Of a stretch of DNA of 20,826 bases, positions 5,991 to 13,372 are shown piece after piece. Position 1 is the first letter of the stretch. Every line of letters begins with the position of its first letter. The stretch is from Clostridiales bacterium (GTDB lineage: Bacteria > Bacillota > Clostridia > Oscillospirales > Oscillospiraceae). The translations under genes were made by a program, and so were the position numbers. The DNA lies in the NCBI GenBank assembly GCA_004551945.1, contig SFPN01000034.1:1-20826 (forward strand). Reading direction: 5' to 3'. The notes under the pieces were generated by a model. It did no database searches. It worked only from the letters and a program-made list of their open reading frames with translations, and was not told the DNA's origin.

Positions 5991-6682
5991 GCGCTCCACT
6001 CCTTTTCCAGGTTCGATAGTTCCACCAGCAGGGCCTCCTCCCGGGCCAGGTCCTCCGGCTGGAGGCTGACGCTCTGACGCATTCCCGCCAGGGCCCGCTC
6101 TCTCCGGCGGAGCTGATCCCGCAGGTAGTCCAGCCGGTGGGGGTTGTCCTCCCCCTGGGTCTGCCGCCCCACCCACAGCTCCGCCGGGGTATAGGGCTGG
6201 CTCTGGCCGCCCCGGACGGTGAGGATCACATAAAACTTCTCCCCCTCCCGGACGATCTGCTCCCGCTGGATGCAGTAGCCGTTTTCCACCAGCCACCGGC
6301 GCAGGGCGGGCTGGCCGGTCATAGGCTGAAGGAGAAGCCGCGCCTCCCTCGTCCAGGGAGCCTGAGACAGAATCCGGGCGATGAGTTCCCCGCCCATCCC
6401 AGCGATCACCACGGTATCCGCCTGGTCGGGTGTCAGACCCTCCAGGCCGTCACAGCAGCGGAAGGTGATGTTCTCCTCCTGACCGTAGTGCCGGGCGGTC
6501 TCCCGGCCCCGCTGCAAGGGGCCCTCCCGCACATCCGAAGCTACCGCCCGCTCAATGCGTCCCGCCAGCAGCAGCGCGGTGGGCAGGTAGGCGTGGTCGG
6601 TGCCGATGTCCGCCAGCCTGGCCCCCTGGGGCACTTGGGCGGCGATGGCCGCCAGACGGGGGGACAGTTCCAGTTTGCTCAT
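5978..6682 (-). CDS. trmK: tRNA (adenine-22-N1)-methyltransferase TrmK
   Basis: This 234-residue protein is full length for TrmK, which uses S-adenosylmethionine to make m1A22 in the D-arm of tRNAs. Motif I is ADIGTDHAYLP near residues 30-40, followed by the acidic AVASDVREGPL, the catalytic-region VIAGMGGELI and the LLQPMTGQPALRRWL segment. The C-terminal third (about 165-234) is a helical coiled-coil domain typical of the family. The ATG at 6682 has GGAGAGGAGGG just upstream; a TTG at 6700 is possible but lies in the ribosome-binding site. It overlaps the Nif3-family gene by 13 bases. Confidence 0.94.
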   Translation of the reverse strand: MSKLELSPRLAAIAAQVPQGARLADIGTDHAYLPTALLLAGRIERAVASDVREGPLQRGRETARHYGQEENITFRCCDGLEGLTPDQADTVVIAGMGGELIARILSQAPWTREARLLLQPMTGQPALRRWLVENGYCIQREQIVREGEKFYVILTVRGGQSQPYTPAELWVGRQTQGEDNPHRLDYLRDQLRRRERALAGMRQSVSLQPEDLAREEALLVELSNLEKEWSAWQR

Positions 6683-6704
6683 GGGCCCTCCTCTCCACAA
6701 GAAA

Positions 6705-6731
6705 ACAGGGGCGGAAAAACCGCCCCCGTTT
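6705..6731 (-). terminator. intrinsic terminator of the DUF1858 gene
   Basis: CGGGGGCGG and CCGCCCCTG pair around a TTTTT loop, flanked by A- and T-runs on both sides, so it can work in both directions. It sits between the DUF1858 stop (6748) and the trmK start (6682). TrmK-Nif3 therefore depend on read-through or an unrecognised promoter. Confidence 0.75.
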
Positions 6732-6747
6732 TTTGCTTGTTGGTTTC

Positions 6748-6957
6748 TTATTTCTTGTTGGCGGCGATGAGCTCGTTGAGCTGATTCACCAGGTCATCCA
6801 CGGAAGTGTCGTGAACCAGGCAGGCCTCCTCCACGGTCTCGTTCCGGGAAGCGGGGCAACCCAGGCAGTGCATGCCGATGTCCAGGAAAGCAGGAGCAGT
6901 CTCAGGTGCGATGTCCAGGATGTCGCCAATGATGGTGTCTTTGGTGATAACAGGCAT
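6748..6957 (-). CDS. DUF1858 domain protein
   Basis: The protein is 69 residues. It has the DUF1858 layout: ITKDTIIGDILDIAPETAPAFLDIGMHCLGC, with a CxxC pair at Cys31 and Cys34, then NETVEEAC and a C-terminal LNELI. The family resembles the N-terminal domain of ScdA/RIC-type iron-sulfur repair proteins and many stand-alone small proteins in anaerobes. A redox or metal role is guessed, not known. The ATG at 6957 follows GGAGG with 7 bases spacing; upstream in-frame residues have no family similarity. The gene is flanked by terminators on both sides and seems monocistronic. Confidence 0.9.
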   Translation of the reverse strand: MPVITKDTIIGDILDIAPETAPAFLDIGMHCLGCPASRNETVEEACLVHDTSVDDLVNQLNELIAANKK

Positions 6958-7022
6958 AGTTAGTCCTCCATTCTGCGGGGTGGGCATAGTTTTCCCTCTG
7001 CACCACCCTTTTATTTTACTTA

Positions 7023-7057
7023 AAAAAGGGGAACTACCCATCCGGCAGTCCCCCTTT
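7023..7057 (-). terminator. terminator of the rpiR-to-ispH operon
   Basis: On the minus strand AAAGGGGGACT pairs with AGTTCCCCTTT around an 11-base loop, ending in TTTTTT. It lies about 50 bases after the ispH-rpsA stop and is a good intrinsic terminator. Confidence 0.8.
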
Positions 7058-7105
7058 CCTCATTCTGTTTCTGCCGAAAAATGATATCCCGTTTTGGAAG
7101 GGGAA

Positions 7106-9067
7106 TTACTCGGCGTCCTCTGCCTCGCCCTCGCCGGCGGCGTTGTCGTTCAGCAGAGCGCGGATGGACAGGGAGACCTTCTTGCGGTCGAAGTCGATGT
7201 CGGTGATCTTCACGTCCACGTTCTGGCCCTCTTCCAGCACGTCGCCGGGCTTCTCGATGCGATGGTCGGCGATCTGGGAAATGTGGATCAGGCCGTCCAC
7301 GCCGGGAACGATCTCAGCGAAAGCGCCGAAGGTCATGAGCTTCACCACACGGACGTTGGCAACGGAGCCAACCTCATAGGTGGAGGTGAACTTCTCCCAG
7401 GGGTCCTGGCTGCGGTCCTTCATGCCCAGAGAAATCTTCTTCTTCTCAGGGTCATAGGAGATGACATACACGGTGACAGCATCACCCACGGAAACCACTT
7501 CGGCGGGGTTCTTGATGCGGCTCCAGGACAGCTCGGAAACGTGGACCATGCCGTCCACACCGCCGATGTCCACGAAAGCGCCGTAAGAAGTCAGGGACTT
7601 GACGGTACCCTCATACTTCTTGCCCACCTCGATGTTTTCCCAAACCTCAGCAGCCTTGGCAGCGCGCTCTTCCGCAGCAACAGCGCGGATGGAGCCCACC
7701 ACGCGGCGGCGGGAACGGTTGACCTCGGTGATGCGCAGCTTCACATGCTGCTTGATCATCTCGGACAGGTCAGCCCCTCTGGGCATGCCGGTCTGAGAAG
7801 CAGGCACGAACACGCGGATGCCCTTGACATTGACCACGATGCCGCCCTTGTTGTCCTCGGTGACCACGCCTTCCAGGACAGTCTTGTCCTCCACGGCGGC
7901 CTCGATGGTGTCCCAGTTCTTCACGGTGTCCAGGCGCTTCTTGGACAGGGTGGCGACACCCTCCACGTCGTTCACGCGCATAACATAGGTCTCGATCTCG
8001 TCGCCCACCTTCACAACGTCCTCCGCCTTCACGGTGGGGTCGTCGCTCAGCTCGGAGATGGGGATGTAGCCAGCGTGCTTGGTGCCCAGGTCCACGTTGA
8101 CCTCGGTAGCGGTGATACCGGTGACGATACCAGTGACCTTATCTCCCGTATTTAAAGTTTTGATCGACTTCTCCAGCATATCAGCGAAGGACTCTTCGAT
8201 CTCCATAGCGTTGTTCAGCTCGTCGCTCATTTTGTTTTTGACCTCCTTTATTATCCACCCCGGCGTGGACGCGCCGGCGGTGATTCCCACAGAAGCTACC
8301 CCGCTTACCATCCTCCGGTCAAGCTCCTCAGCCCGGCTGATGTGGTAAACCAGCGGGCAGTGCGCCCGGCATAACTCAGCAAGACGGGTCGTGTTGGAGC
8401 TTTTCCGGTCACCGATGACGATCATGGCGCCGCAGCGCTCCGCCAAACTCTGCGCTTCTGATTGCCGCTTACACGTAGCATTACATATTGTATCAAAAAT
8501 TTCCGCGTTTGTACACTCTTTTTTTACTTTTTCTCGGCAGGGCGTCCAAATTCTATCCGTTGATGTAGTTTGCGAAACCATGGTCAATGGTTTTTGTTGA
8601 TTTTCTTCATTTTGAACAAGAAAAACCGACAATTCCTCCTGATTTCGGAAGATTTTTGCATCCTCACACCAGCCGGCCACCGCCCGCACCTCCGGGTGGT
8701 CCGGGTCGCCGATGATCACCACCTGCCGGCCCCGCTGGCTGGCATCCCGCACAATCTCATGGATGCGGGAGACGTTCACGCAGGTGGCGTCGGCAATGGG
8801 GCAGCCCTTTTCCGCCAGCTTGTCGTAGATCGCCTTCCCCTCCCCGTGGGAGCGGATGATCACCCCGCAGCCGGGCGGGACCTCCTCCACCGAGTGGACA
8901 CAGGTCACCCCCTGGGCCTCCAGGTCGGCAATCACGTTGTCGTTGTGGATCACCGGGCCCAGCATCACATAGGGCTGGCCGCTTTGGGCCACCTTCTGGG
9001 CCAGCTCCACCGCCCGGCGGACCCCGAAGCAGAAGCCCGCGGACTTGGCCAGGATCACTTCCCGCAT
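7106..9067 (-). CDS. ispH: IspH-RpsA fusion: HMBPP reductase plus four S1 domains
   Basis: This is a 653-residue fusion. Residues 1-280 are 4-hydroxy-3-methylbut-2-enyl diphosphate reductase, the last step of the MEP isoprenoid pathway. The iron-sulfur cysteines are Cys13 (GFCFGV), Cys96 (ADATCVNV) and Cys195 (TICNAT). Substrate residues His41, His74 (RSHGEG), His124 and Glu126 (HPEVRAV), Thr167 and SSNTTRL also match. Residues 305-640 are four S1 RNA-binding domains (about 307-380, 395-463, 480-555 and 565-640), like a Firmicutes ribosomal S1 homologue. The fusion is known in many Clostridia. The ATG at 9067 overlaps plsC by 13 bases. An ideal internal ribosome-binding site and ATG at codon 280 could make a separate S1 protein. 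Codons for about 136-200 are markedly AT-rich. Confidence 0.96.
   Translation of the reverse strand: MREVILAKSAGFCFGVRRAVELAQKVAQSGQPYVMLGPVIHNDNVIADLEAQGVTCVHSVEEVPPGCGVIIRSHGEGKAIYDKLAEKGCPIADATCVNVSRIHEIVRDASQRGRQVVIIGDPDHPEVRAVAGWCEDAKIFRNQEELSVFLVQNEENQQKPLTMVSQTTSTDRIWTPCREKVKKECTNAEIFDTICNATCKRQSEAQSLAERCGAMIVIGDRKSSNTTRLAELCRAHCPLVYHISRAEELDRRMVSGVASVGITAGASTPGWIIKEVKNKMSDELNNAMEIEESFADMLEKSIKTLNTGDKVTGIVTGITATEVNVDLGTKHAGYIPISELSDDPTVKAEDVVKVGDEIETYVMRVNDVEGVATLSKKRLDTVKNWDTIEAAVEDKTVLEGVVTEDNKGGIVVNVKGIRVFVPASQTGMPRGADLSEMIKQHVKLRITEVNRSRRRVVGSIRAVAAEERAAKAAEVWENIEVGKKYEGTVKSLTSYGAFVDIGGVDGMVHVSELSWSRIKNPAEVVSVGDAVTVYVISYDPEKKKISLGMKDRSQDPWEKFTSTYEVGSVANVRVVKLMTFGAFAEIVPGVDGLIHISQIADHRIEKPGDVLEEGQNVDVKITDIDFDRKKVSLSIRALLNDNAAGEGEAEDAE
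8228..8250 (-). promoter_or_regulatory. rpsA: internal ribosome-binding site and ATG for a free S1 protein
   Basis: On the minus strand TAAAGGAGGT (8241-8250) is followed by 10 A-rich bases and ATG (8228-8230), codon 280 of the fusion. The next codons (SDELNNAMEIEE) resemble the N-terminus of stand-alone S1-type proteins. Initiation here would give a 374-residue four-domain S1 protein. The KEV codons are partly fixed by the conserved IspH C-terminus, so chance is possible. Confidence 0.5.
8487..8515 (-). promoter_or_regulatory. possible internal promoter within ispH
   Basis: In the AT-rich part of ispH, TGTACA (8510-8515) and TACAAT (8487-8492) are 17 bases apart on the minus strand. The start point would lie about 240 bases before the internal ATG at 8230. 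The -35 matches only 4 of 6 consensus bases. Confidence 0.25.
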
Positions 9068-9675
9068 GTCCCTGCCTCCTGATCTGCCCCCTCTTTCAGG
9101 GCCTTGATCTTGTCCATCATCACCTCGGTGGCAGCCCGGTAGTCCTCGGCGTTGGCCCGCCGGTCCTCGGTAAAGGGCTGGTAGGGCTGGCCGATATACA
9201 CCCGGGTGGGACGGAAGAGCTTGCGCTCCGGGGAAATGTAGATGGGCAGGATGGGCACCCCCGTGCGGATGGCCATCATGGCCGCGCCGGTTTTGCCCTC
9301 GCCGATTTCATCGTGGCGGGTGCCCTCCGGGAAAATCAGCAGCTTCTCCCCGCCTTTCAAGGCCCGCAGGGCGGCCTTCACCGCGCCCACGTCGGATTTG
9401 CCCCGTTTGACCCAGATGACGAAGCCCAGCCATTTCAGCAGGGCGCCGGCCACCGGCCAGTGCTGGATTTCCTCCTTGGCCATAATCCAGATCTTATCCT
9501 TCCGGTGGAAGGAATAGACAATATAAAAGGGGTCAGAGTTCCGGGCGTGGTTGGCGCAGAGCACCGCTCCCCCCGCCGGGATGTTCTCCCGTCCGTAGAC
9601 CTTCAGGGGGGTCCGGATGGACATGACCCGGAAGATTCCTTTGCTGATGGTATAGGCAAGTTCATATAATGTCAA
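9055..9675 (-). CDS. plsC: 1-acyl-sn-glycerol-3-phosphate acyltransferase
   Basis: This 206-residue PlsC/LPLAT protein transfers an acyl chain to lysophosphatidate to make phosphatidate, at the inner face of the membrane. The catalytic NHxxxxD motif is NHARNSD (His43, Asp48). Substrate-binding FPEGTR is at 115-120, and the later VPILPIYI is family-typical. The start is probably the TTG at 9675, overlapping the cmk stop (TTGA), with AGAGAGG about 8 bases upstream. No in-frame ATG fits better before residue 18. It overlaps ispH by 13 bases. The cmk-plsC-ispH order is common in Clostridia. Confidence 0.93.
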   Translation of the reverse strand: MTLYELAYTISKGIFRVMSIRTPLKVYGRENIPAGGAVLCANHARNSDPFYIVYSFHRKDKIWIMAKEEIQHWPVAGALLKWLGFVIWVKRGKSDVGAVKAALRALKGGEKLLIFPEGTRHDEIGEGKTGAAMMAIRTGVPILPIYISPERKLFRPTRVYIGQPYQPFTEDRRANAEDYRAATEVMMDKIKALKEGADQEAGTCGK

Positions 9676-10349
9676 AGCTGCAGCCTCTCTTTCACAAGGG
9701 TGTAGAGAGCCTCCAGGCTCTCCTCCAGATTCAGCTGGGAGGTGTCCACCACCACCGCGTCCTCCGCCTGCCGCAGGGGAGCCGCTGCCCGGTGGCTGTC
9801 GTCATAGTCCCGCTGGGCGATCTCCGCCTTGACGGTTTCCAGGGGGACAGACTGTCCCTTTTCCTCCAGCTCCTTGCAGCGGCGGATGGCCCGCTGCTCC
9901 ACCGAGGCGGTGAGGAAAATTTTCAGATCCGCCTGGGGCAGGACTACGGTGCCGATGTCCCGGCCGTCCATGATGACGCTGTGCCGCCTTGCCAGGTCCC
10001 GCTGCATCTCCAAAAGGAAGGCCCGGACCCCGGGGATGGCCGAAACCTGGGAGGCCCACCGGGACACCTGGTTTTCCCGGATAGCCCCGGTCACGTCCTC
10101 TCCATTTAAAAGCATGTGCTGCAAGCCGTCCTCCCCGTAGGTCAGGGAGAGGGCAATGTTGGGCAGATGGGGCAGGACCTCGTCTTCCTTTCCGCAGTCC
10201 GCCCCCTGGCGGGCAACGTACAGGCCCACGGTGCGGTAGATGGCCCCGGTGTCCACATAGAGAAAGCCCAGCCGGGCAGCCAGGGCCTTGGCCAGGGTGC
10301 TCTTTCCCGCCCCGGAAGGGCCGTCGATGGCAATGCTGTAATGGCTCAT
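9672..10349 (-). CDS. cmk: cytidylate kinase
   Basis: This 225-residue enzyme phosphorylates CMP and dCMP with ATP, recycling pyrimidine nucleotides for RNA, DNA and CDP-lipid synthesis. The P-loop GPSGAGKST is at 10-18. FLYVDTGAIYR and the MDGRDIGTVVLP motif are CMP-kinase signatures, and RRCKELEEKG and QRDYDDSHR belong to the lid and NMP-binding parts. The ATG at 10349 shares ATGA with the flavoprotein stop and is preceded by GAGGAG. The C-terminus overlaps the plsC start. It is cytosolic and full length. Confidence 0.96.
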   Translation of the reverse strand: MSHYSIAIDGPSGAGKSTLAKALAARLGFLYVDTGAIYRTVGLYVARQGADCGKEDEVLPHLPNIALSLTYGEDGLQHMLLNGEDVTGAIRENQVSRWASQVSAIPGVRAFLLEMQRDLARRHSVIMDGRDIGTVVLPQADLKIFLTASVEQRAIRRCKELEEKGQSVPLETVKAEIAQRDYDDSHRAAAPLRQAEDAVVVDTSQLNLEESLEALYTLVKERLQL

Positions 10350-11602
10350 AGTTTCGTCTCCTCTACATAGCGTGCGGCGCTCTCTCCGGCGGCCCGGCCG
10401 GTGCACCAGGCAATCTGCAAATTAAAGCCGCCGGTATAGGCGTCCACGTCGATGACCTCTCCCGCCAGGAAGAGGCCCGCCGCCTTTTTGGACATCATGG
10501 TGCCGGGGTCGATCTCCCCGGTCTTCACCCCGCCGGCGGTGATAATGGCCTCCTTCACCGGCCGGGTTCCTGCCAAGGGAATGGTAAAGTGCTTCATGGT
10601 CTCAATGAGACGCCGCCGCTGGGCCCGGGTCATGGCGTTCACCGGCAGGTCGAGGGGAATCTCCGCCCGCTCCCCCAGCACGGGGATCATCAGCCGGGGA
10701 GCCAAGCCCTCCAGGAAATTGTGAAAGGCCTTGTTGGGAGACTGCCCGATGTCCCGGAGGATGCGTGCCTCCAGCTTGGCCTCGTCCAGGGCGGGTTTCA
10801 AGTCAATGACGGCGGTGTACAGCTCCTTCTCCCAGTCTCCGTGGGCGCTGGCACTAAGGACCAGCGGGCCGGAGATGCCGAAGTGGGTGAAGAGCATCTC
10901 CCCCTGCTCCTGGAACACCACCTTTTTCTTTTTCCGGCTGCGCAGGGTGAGGGTGACATTTTTCAGGGACAGCCCCTGCATTTTTCCGCAGGTGTCCCCC
11001 TCCTCCACCAGAGGAACCAGGGAGGCACGGGGCGGCACAATCTTATGCCCGGCCTGCTGGGCCAGCCGGTAGCCGTCTCCCGTGGAACCGGTGGCTGGGT
11101 AGGACACCCCGCCGGTGGCCAGAATCACTGCGCCGGCGGATAGAACGGAGCCGTCCTCCAGGGTGACGCCGGTGACCGCGCCCTCCTCCAGCACCAGGTC
11201 CTTGGCCCGGCCCCGCTGGATGATAACCTTCTCCCGTTTGAGGGCAAAGAACAGCGCGTCGATCACATCGGCGGCCTTGTCCGAGCAGGGAAAAACACGT
11301 CCCCCCCGCTCGGTTTTGAGGGGGACGCCCAGGTCTTCAAAGTATTCCATCACTGCCGCCGGGGGAAATTTGGTCACGGCGCTGTAGAGAAAGCGCCCGT
11401 TCCGGGGCACATGGTTCAGCACCCCCTCGGCTGTGGTGTTGTTGGTTAAGTTGCACCGGCCCTTGCCGGTGATATAGAGCTTTCGGCCCAGCTTCTCGTT
11501 GGGCTCCAGAAGGGTGACCTGGGCCCCCGCCTGCCGGGCGGCCAGGGCGGCCATCATACCGGCCGCGCCGCCGCCCACCACCAAGACCGGAGTCTGGGTC
11601 AT
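10346..11602 (-). CDS. HI0933/YhiN-family FAD-dependent oxidoreductase
   Basis: The protein is 418 residues. The N-terminal dinucleotide fold is VVGGGAAGMMAAL (8-20), followed by the family hallmark KLYITGKGRCNLTNN. The C-terminal FAD segment reads GGVKTGEIDP...LFLAGEVIDVDAYTGGFNLQ. This places it in the HI0933 flavoprotein family, which includes E. coli YhiN and proteins annotated BaiN in bile-acid 7-dehydroxylating clostridia. Its natural substrate is unresolved, so bile-acid activity should not be assumed. ATGA overlaps join it to rpiR upstream and to cmk downstream. The flavoprotein-cmk-plsC-ispH order is a recurrent Clostridia arrangement. Confidence 0.92.
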   Translation of the reverse strand: MTQTPVLVVGGGAAGMMAALAARQAGAQVTLLEPNEKLGRKLYITGKGRCNLTNNTTAEGVLNHVPRNGRFLYSAVTKFPPAAVMEYFEDLGVPLKTERGGRVFPCSDKAADVIDALFFALKREKVIIQRGRAKDLVLEEGAVTGVTLEDGSVLSAGAVILATGGVSYPATGSTGDGYRLAQQAGHKIVPPRASLVPLVEEGDTCGKMQGLSLKNVTLTLRSRKKKKVVFQEQGEMLFTHFGISGPLVLSASAHGDWEKELYTAVIDLKPALDEAKLEARILRDIGQSPNKAFHNFLEGLAPRLMIPVLGERAEIPLDLPVNAMTRAQRRRLIETMKHFTIPLAGTRPVKEAIITAGGVKTGEIDPGTMMSKKAAGLFLAGEVIDVDAYTGGFNLQIAWCTGRAAGESAARYVEETKL

Positions 11603-12468
11603 TGATTCTCATCCTCCATGCTGACAAATACGCCGTACTCCTCCCAGATGTGCTCCAGCCGCTCGAAGTGGTCCACCACATCGGACTTGCTCCGGGCGAT
11701 GGCCACCAGCAGGGCGTTAATCAGGCTCAAAGGCGCCACCAGGGAGTCCACAAAGGAGGCCATGTCGCTTTTGGCCAGCAGCACATAGTCCGCCGCCTTG
11801 GCCATCGCGTTGGAGGCGCTGTCGGTGATGGCTACCACCTTGGAGCCCCGCTCGTGAGCGAAGTTAATGGCCCGCACCGTGCGGCGGGAGTACCGGGGAA
11901 AGGACAGGCCGATGGTCACGTCTCCCTCCCCCACCTGGACGATCTGGTCAAAAATCTCCTGGTTGGCGCTCTCGCCCACATGCACCACATTGTCGAACAT
12001 GAGGCCGAAGTAGAAGGACATGAAGCCTGCCAGGGAGCCGGAGGACCGGGTACCAAGGATGTAAATCTTTTTGGCCTTGACAATGGCGTCCACCGCCGCG
12101 TCGAAGCTGTCCCGGTCCAGCTCCTCCATGGTCATGCGGATTTTTTCCATGTCCGACTGCATCACGTTGGAGACCACATCCTGGTTGCCGATCAGGTCGT
12201 TGCTGACCTCAATCCGCTGGATGGAGGTCAATTTATTGCGAATCATTTCCTGCAGTGCCTTCTGCATAGCAGGATATCCGTCATATTTGAGTTCCGAGGC
12301 AAACCGCACCACCGTGGATTCGCTGACGTGGACGGTTTTCCCCAGCTTGCTGGCCGTCATAAAGGCTGCCTTGTCGTAAGAAGTAAGAATATAGTTTGCG
12401 ATGAGTTTCTGACCCTTGGAAAAAGTGTTCATTTTGCTGCTGATCAACGCTAAAATATCTTTTGCCAT
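11599..12468 (-). CDS. MurR/RpiR-family transcriptional regulator
   Basis: This 289-residue protein has an N-terminal HTH_6 domain (residues 1-77; HTH about 38-62, ASKLGKTVHVSESTVVRFASEL) and a SIS sugar-phosphate-binding domain (about 120-260; KKIYILGTRSSGSLAG and GLSFPRYSRRTV). The family senses phosphosugars and often controls sugar or amino-sugar catabolism. No sugar gene lies nearby; instead it leads the flavoprotein-cmk-plsC-ispH operon through an ATGA overlap. The ATG at 12468 follows GGAGG with 8 bases spacing. The ligand and targets are unknown. Confidence 0.92.
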   Translation of the reverse strand: MAKDILALISSKMNTFSKGQKLIANYILTSYDKAAFMTASKLGKTVHVSESTVVRFASELKYDGYPAMQKALQEMIRNKLTSIQRIEVSNDLIGNQDVVSNVMQSDMEKIRMTMEELDRDSFDAAVDAIVKAKKIYILGTRSSGSLAGFMSFYFGLMFDNVVHVGESANQEIFDQIVQVGEGDVTIGLSFPRYSRRTVRAINFAHERGSKVVAITDSASNAMAKAADYVLLAKSDMASFVDSLVAPLSLINALLVAIARSKSDVVDHFERLEHIWEEYGVFVSMEDENQ

Positions 12469-12591
12469 GAAATCGTCCTCCGATTTTGCGGCCCCTTCGC
12501 CGCACGTCACTCCATCTTCCTTCCTGGAAGCCAAAAGGAAATTTTCAGCGCGGGTTGGCCCCCTGGGGAGCCGTCCGCTGTCTTTTGGGAT

Positions 12592-12620
12592 ATTATAGCG
12601 CGATTCTATTTATTTTGCAA
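12592..12620 (-). promoter_or_regulatory. promoter of the rpiR-to-ispH operon
   Basis: TTGCAA (12615-12620) and a perfect TATAAT (12592-12597) are spaced by 17 bases on the minus strand. The -35 lies in an inverted repeat TGCAAGAA/TTCTTGCA that also spans the rluB stop codon, so upstream termination and initiation are interlaced. The leader is about 120 bases. Confidence 0.7.
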
Positions 12621-12630
12621 GAAAAAAATC

Positions 12631-13356
12631 TTATTCTTGCAGGAAAGAATCCTCCTTCAGTCGTGCGGTTTCCGCCGGGGTCAGGGGCCGCCACTGGCCA
12701 GGAGCCAAGGTGCGGTCCAGGGTCAGGCTTCCCTCCCGGACCCGCTTAAGCCGCCGGACGGTCATACCGCAGGCGGCGCACATCCGCCGGATCTGGCGGT
12801 TTTTCCCCTCGTGAATCACCACCGACAGCACCGTGCGCTCCCCCTCCCGGCGGAGAACCGCCACCTGGGCTGGGCGGAGAGCCTGACCGTCCAGCTTCAT
12901 GGGCCGGGCCAGGGCCCCGAGCCCCGGCTCCGTGCAGCCGGTGACCCACACCAGGTACTCCTTTTCCACCTCGTGCCGGGGATGAATGAGGGCGTTGGTC
13001 AGATCTCCGTCATCGGTGAGCAGCAGCAGCCCCTCGGAGTCCAGGTCCAGCCGGCCCACCGGCCAGACCCGGGCCGGGCACCCCTTCACCAGGTCGGCAA
13101 CTGTGCGCCGGCCCTTCTCATCAGAGAGGGTCGTCACCACCCCCCGGGGTTTGTAGAGCATCAGGACCGTCCGGGTTTGGCTGCGCACCACCGGTTGGCC
13201 GTCCAGGGCGATCTCATCCCGGTCCGGGTCCGCCCGGTCCCCCAGGGAAGCCGGCCGGCCGTTTACGGTGACCCGGCCGGCGGTTATGTATTCCTCCGCC
13301 CGGCGGCGGGAGCAGACCCCCGCCGCGGAGAGGAGCTTTTGCAGGCGATCCTCCAT
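12631..13356 (-). CDS. rluB: RluB/RsuA-family rRNA pseudouridine synthase
   Basis: The protein is 241 residues. An N-terminal S4 RNA-binding domain (MEDRLQKLLSAAGVCSRRRAEE through VNGRP, residues 1-60) precedes the catalytic domain. The nucleophile is Asp104 in GRLDLDSEGLLLLTDDG; YKPRG and HEGKNRQIRRMCAACG are further family motifs. RluB modifies helix 89-region uridine of 23S rRNA and RsuA modifies 16S; the sequence alone favours RluB by synteny with the B. subtilis scpAB-dacB-rluB cluster. The ATG at 13356 follows GGGAGG and lies 16 bases after the carboxypeptidase stop. It is the last gene of its operon. Confidence 0.88.
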   Translation of the reverse strand: MEDRLQKLLSAAGVCSRRRAEEYITAGRVTVNGRPASLGDRADPDRDEIALDGQPVVRSQTRTVLMLYKPRGVVTTLSDEKGRRTVADLVKGCPARVWPVGRLDLDSEGLLLLTDDGDLTNALIHPRHEVEKEYLVWVTGCTEPGLGALARPMKLDGQALRPAQVAVLRREGERTVLSVVIHEGKNRQIRRMCAACGMTVRRLKRVREGSLTLDRTLAPGQWRPLTPAETARLKEDSFLQE

Positions 13357-13372
13357 GCCTGATTCCTCCCTT

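Noticed and set aside
5991..6296. N-terminal extension of the Nif3-family gene
   Set aside because: It covers trmK in another frame and reads as Gly/Pro/Arg-rich shadow sequence; the ATG at 5990 has a strong ribosome-binding site.
7094..8155. 353-residue plus-strand frame over the S1 domains
   Set aside because: It is an antisense frame of a GC-rich conserved gene with His/Leu/Gly-rich shadow composition.
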